A DNA stretch of 10,222 nucleotides from Stephanodiscus triporus (Eukaryota > Bacillariophyta > Thalassiosirophyceae > Thalassiosirales > Thalassiosiraceae). The notes beneath the pieces are model-generated. The model was not told where the DNA came from and searched no databases. It worked only from the letters and a program-made list of their open reading frames with translations. Of the stretch, positions 8,641-10,222 are shown piece by piece. The stretch covers positions 1 through 10,222 of the forward strand of contig JALLAZ010001279.1 in the NCBI GenBank assembly GCA_036939755.1. Direction: 5' to 3'. A program made the position numbers and the translations under genes. The stretch's first letter is position 1. Every line of letters starts with the position of its first letter.

Positions 8641-9651
8641 ATGGACAACGATAGCTCAGCTCGTGGCGGACGCCCTACTGGCGTCCGCAACTACCAGAAT
8701 AGCATCCTCATCGATATCGTTGAGCGGCTTCTCCCCCAGGGCCTGGAGGGCTGGAGGCAGGTCGCTCTTGAGTACCAACAAGAGACGAACGAACCGGTTC
8801 TTCGCCGTGGGGAGGATGTTCGTGACAATTGGGTAAAAAAACTGTGTAAGAACATGAAGAAGCCAACTGGGAAACCAGGTGAGCTTCGTGACCGCCACTT
8901 CCGCTGCCTCGGAATTGAGCGTCGCATCCAGGATCGAGCCAACGCTGCTATTTTGGGCGTCGACTCGGCGGAGTCCTCTCATAAGAGTGACGATGGCTCC
9001 AAGGAGTCCGACGATGACGACGATGACGAGGGCGCAGTAGCTGCTGCTGGGGTTGGCGGTGTGGGCGGTCCACCGGCGGATATTCACTTCAATAATACTG
9101 AAAATGAGGATGATGTGGTGGACGATGAGGTGGCGGCAGCGAGCAACGCAGGTGAGTTGCATGCGGCAGTTGCTCGTGGCGAGGATGCGGCGAGGGATCG
9201 CCCTCAGTCGGCGCCGCTCCTCAATCGCGCAACTAGTGCTGCTTCTGCCGGAGGAGGCAGTAGAAGTACTGCGCCGCCGAGGAGGAGCCCATCTTCATAC
9301 GTGACCGAGAGCGGAGGGGGGGGGGGACAAAAGACGAAGAATTCGACGAATCGCGATCGGGTGTCACTCTCGAAGTCAATTCAGAGAGTGGCCGAATCGC
9401 TCGAAACGGCAGGGGGCGGGGGGGAAAGTGGGATGATGGTGTCGATGCTGTCGATGCAGATGCAGCAGCAGGCACAGCAATTTTCGATGCAGCAGCAGAT
9501 GTTTCAGCAGCAGTTGCAGATGCAGATGGCGGCAATCGAGCGGCGTGCGGAGGCAAACGAAAAATATCTTCGCAGGATCGCGAAGGCGGTGAGTAAGCGT
9601 AAGAGGGGCGAGTCCGACGATGACGACGGAAGTTCAGGTGACGACGCGTAG
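8641..9651 (+). CDS. Myb/SANT-like DNA-binding protein of the transposon (DUF6818-like)
   Basis: A 336-residue single-exon protein; its ATG has a strong context (CACCATGG). Residues about 15-105 form a helical Myb/SANT-like region, with the pattern NYQNSILIDIVERLLP, then a conserved Trp in EGWRQVALEYQ, then a KKPTGKPGE motif followed by a basic helix. This resembles the DUF6818-type domain of stramenopile Myb-like proteins. Then come an acidic Asp run (about 123-131), a Ser/Ala/Gly-rich linker, a Met/Gln-rich segment (about 265-300) that may form a coiled coil, and a basic SKRKR (318-322) that could be a nuclear localisation signal, before an acidic tail. It converges on the transposase gene with 137 bp between stop codons, fitting the accessory Myb-like ORF of a Harbinger element. 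A domesticated host transcription factor is the alternative. An 11-base G run at 9316-9326 lies in the coding sequence and is a potential slippage or sequencing-error site. Confidence 0.8.
   Translation: MDNDSSARGGRPTGVRNYQNSILIDIVERLLPQGLEGWRQVALEYQQETNEPVLRRGEDVRDNWVKKLCKNMKKPTGKPGELRDRHFRCLGIERRIQDRANAAILGVDSAESSHKSDDGSKESDDDDDDEGAVAAAGVGGVGGPPADIHFNNTENEDDVVDDEVAAASNAGELHAAVARGEDAARDRPQSAPLLNRATSAASAGGGSRSTAPPRRSPSSYVTESGGGGGQKTKNSTNRDRVSLSKSIQRVAESLETAGGGGESGMMVSMLSMQMQQQAQQFSMQQQMFQQQLQMQMAAIERRAEANEKYLRRIAKAVSKRKRGESDDDDGSSGDDA
8666..8688. repeat. Inverted repeat in the start of the Myb-like gene
   Basis: GCGGACGCC (8666-8674) and GGCGTCCGC (8680-8688) are perfect 9-bp arms around a 5-nt CTACT loop, 26 bp after the ATG. 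The RNA could fold into a GC-rich hairpin just inside the coding region. Any effect on translation is unproven. Confidence 0.75.
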
Positions 9652-9788
9652 GGACCAGGAGTATTAAGAATCTAGGGGGTATTAGTATTAAGAATCTAAA
9701 TTTAATTATTTAATTAATTAAATAATGAACGCTTAGACCACCCTTGTGCTTGTCTTCCCCTAATCGACAAGCCCCCAAACGTCCTTGT
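9652..9788. other. AT-rich convergent gap between the two transposon genes
   Basis: This 137-bp stretch lies between the stop codons of the Myb-like gene and the transposase. It holds two exact copies of AGTATTAAGAATCTA (9660-9674 and 9684-9698) and a perfect 22-bp AT-only palindrome (9705-9726). It probably carries the shared 3' ends of both transcripts. Confidence 0.65.
9705..9726. repeat. Perfect 22-bp AT-only palindrome
   Basis: The arms ATTATTTAATT and AATTAAATAAT meet without a spacer between 9715 and 9716. The palindrome sits between two converging genes and is symmetric, so it could serve 3'-end formation for both strands. It could also be a simple AT-rich tract. Confidence 0.7.
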
Positions 9789-10222
9789 TCAGAATTCAAC
9801 GTCATCTTGTTCATCCCCAAAGTTCTCTTCCATCAACTCCGCTTCGTCATCAGTCACATAATCACCAGGCTGAAGGTAATATTGCCGGATACGGTCGTAT
9901 CCGGCAATATTAATCACTCGCTCGTACTCCGGCGCGAAAACAGTTGTAATTTGATTGTGTCCAACGACTGCCGTCCGAAAATTGTGCACTAAAATAATAC
10001 ACTCAATCACACGCCTGCGCTTACTCTTATCCGACGGCAAACGCTTTTTGCATCGGGGGAAGGTTCCCTGTAACCCGCGCATCCCCCATTCACTAGCCTG
10101 CCGGAGGGATGTGTAAACATTTGACAGGCGGATCAAATTATCCCTTACAGAGGAGTGCAATCGACGCGCACTCCTCTCGGGAATCGGCCCAACCAAGATT
10201 CCATATGCGTCCCCACTCCGGG
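9789..10222 (-). CDS. PIF/Harbinger DDE transposase, C-terminal part (5' end beyond window)
   Basis: The last 143 residues of a transposase of the HARBI1/DDE_Tnp_4 kind are visible. The frame is open to the window edge, so the start lies outside. Reading inward from that edge, GDAYGILVGPIP matches the second catalytic Asp motif of the family (GDxxY...P). About 30 residues later RQASEWGMRGLQGTF matches the 'R..vE..fG.lK.rF' block that carries the catalytic Glu. IECIILVHNF matches the conserved LHN helix. The tail is acidic (DDEAELMEENFGDEQDDVEF), and the stop is TGA at 9791-9789. The first catalytic Asp and the N-terminal helix-turn-helix region are out of view. The enzyme cuts and joins element ends as an RNase H-fold DDE nuclease. 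The visible part has no frameshift or stop. A domesticated HARBI1-like host gene is less likely because of the neighbouring Myb-like gene. Confidence 0.85.
   Translation of the reverse strand, partial: RSGDAYGILVGPIPERSARRLHSSVRDNLIRLSNVYTSLRQASEWGMRGLQGTFPRCKKRLPSDKSKRRRVIECIILVHNFRTAVVGHNQITTVFAPEYERVINIAGYDRIRQYYLQPGDYVTDDEAELMEENFGDEQDDVEF
9877..9912. repeat. 16-bp inverted repeat with 4-nt loop inside the transposase gene
   Basis: TAATATTGCCGGATAC (9877-9892) and GTATCCGGCAATATTA (9897-9912) are perfect reverse complements around a GGTC spacer. The sequence lies in the transposase coding region (around Asn-Ile-Ala-Gly-Tyr-Asp-Arg-Ile-Arg-Gln-Tyr-Tyr), so it is also translated. Confidence 0.85.
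10149..10177. repeat. 10-bp inverted repeat inside the transposase gene
   Basis: AGAGGAGTGC (10149-10158) and GCACTCCTCT (10168-10177) are perfect arms around a 9-nt loop. They lie in the transposase coding region between the second Asp motif and the Glu motif. Confidence 0.75.

Larger units (their letters stand above)
8474..10222. mobile_element. PIF/Harbinger-type DNA transposon, left part (right end beyond window)
   Basis: A Myb/SANT-like gene and a convergent DDE transposase gene form the standard two-gene set of PIF/Harbinger elements. In that group the Myb-like protein helps bring the transposase into the nucleus and to the element ends. The left limit given here is approximate and was chosen to include the motif cluster; the true end may lie anywhere from about 8365 to 8527. 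The transposase gene runs off the window, so terminal inverted repeats and a target-site duplication cannot be tested. No disabling stop or frameshift is visible in the parts shown, so the copy may be recent. Confidence 0.7.

Noticed and set aside
8373..8690. Minus-strand open frame crossing the 50-bp palindrome
   Set aside because: It reads through the palindrome and T-rich runs, has no recognisable domain, and overlaps the start of the Myb-like gene in antisense.
9233..9556. Minus-strand open frame opposite the Myb-like gene
   Set aside because: Ala/Ser/Pro-rich shadow of the Gln/Gly-rich coding strand, with no domain.
1..10222. CRISPR array, tRNA, rRNA or bacterial operon signals
   Set aside because: No regularly spaced repeats and no tRNA-like cloverleaf were seen. 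The introns and gene spacing show a eukaryotic nuclear context.

Overview
The window is nuclear DNA of a eukaryote. The genes are widely spaced. One has short GT-AG introns (68-102 bp), and there are no bacterial operon signals. Three traits suggest a stramenopile, most likely a diatom, although no marker gene settles it: compact introns of about 80-100 bp, aspartate/histidine/glutamine-rich inserts in an otherwise conserved enzyme, and a Myb/SANT-like protein of a type common in stramenopile genomes.

Layout. (1) 1-464 is intergenic, with no supported gene. (2) 465-3113 (+) is an intronless 882-residue class I SAM-dependent methyltransferase. Its small catalytic core is broken up by very large low-complexity inserts. 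(3) 3114-3416 is a convergent intergenic stretch. (4) 3417-8329 (-) is an eight-exon gene for a full-size ABCG/PDR-type ABC transporter. All seven introns could be placed by eye with consistent phase, giving a complete 1436-residue protein ordered NBD1-TMD1-NBD2-TMD2. One exon is only 13 nt long and encodes the core of the second Walker A loop. (5) 8330-8640 is the divergent region between the transporter and the next gene. It holds a perfect 50-bp palindrome and several copies of a TCCAGATTT motif. (6) 8641-9651 (+) is a Myb/SANT-like (DUF6818-like) DNA-binding protein. (7) 9652-9788 is an AT-rich convergent gap. (8) 9789 to the window end (-) is the C-terminal part of a PIF/Harbinger-type DDE transposase, cut by the window edge.

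Items 6-8 together look like the left part of a two-gene PIF/Harbinger DNA transposon (Myb-like partner plus transposase, convergent). It appears to have landed just upstream of the ABC transporter, so its left end probably lies within the transporter's promoter or 5' leader. The right end is outside the window, so the terminal inverted repeats and target-site duplication cannot be confirmed. The methyltransferase and the transporter are ordinary host genes with no evident functional link. The most notable points are the 13-nt P-loop micro-exon, the inflated methyltransferase with its internal duplication, and the concentration of perfect inverted repeats in and around the transposon genes.
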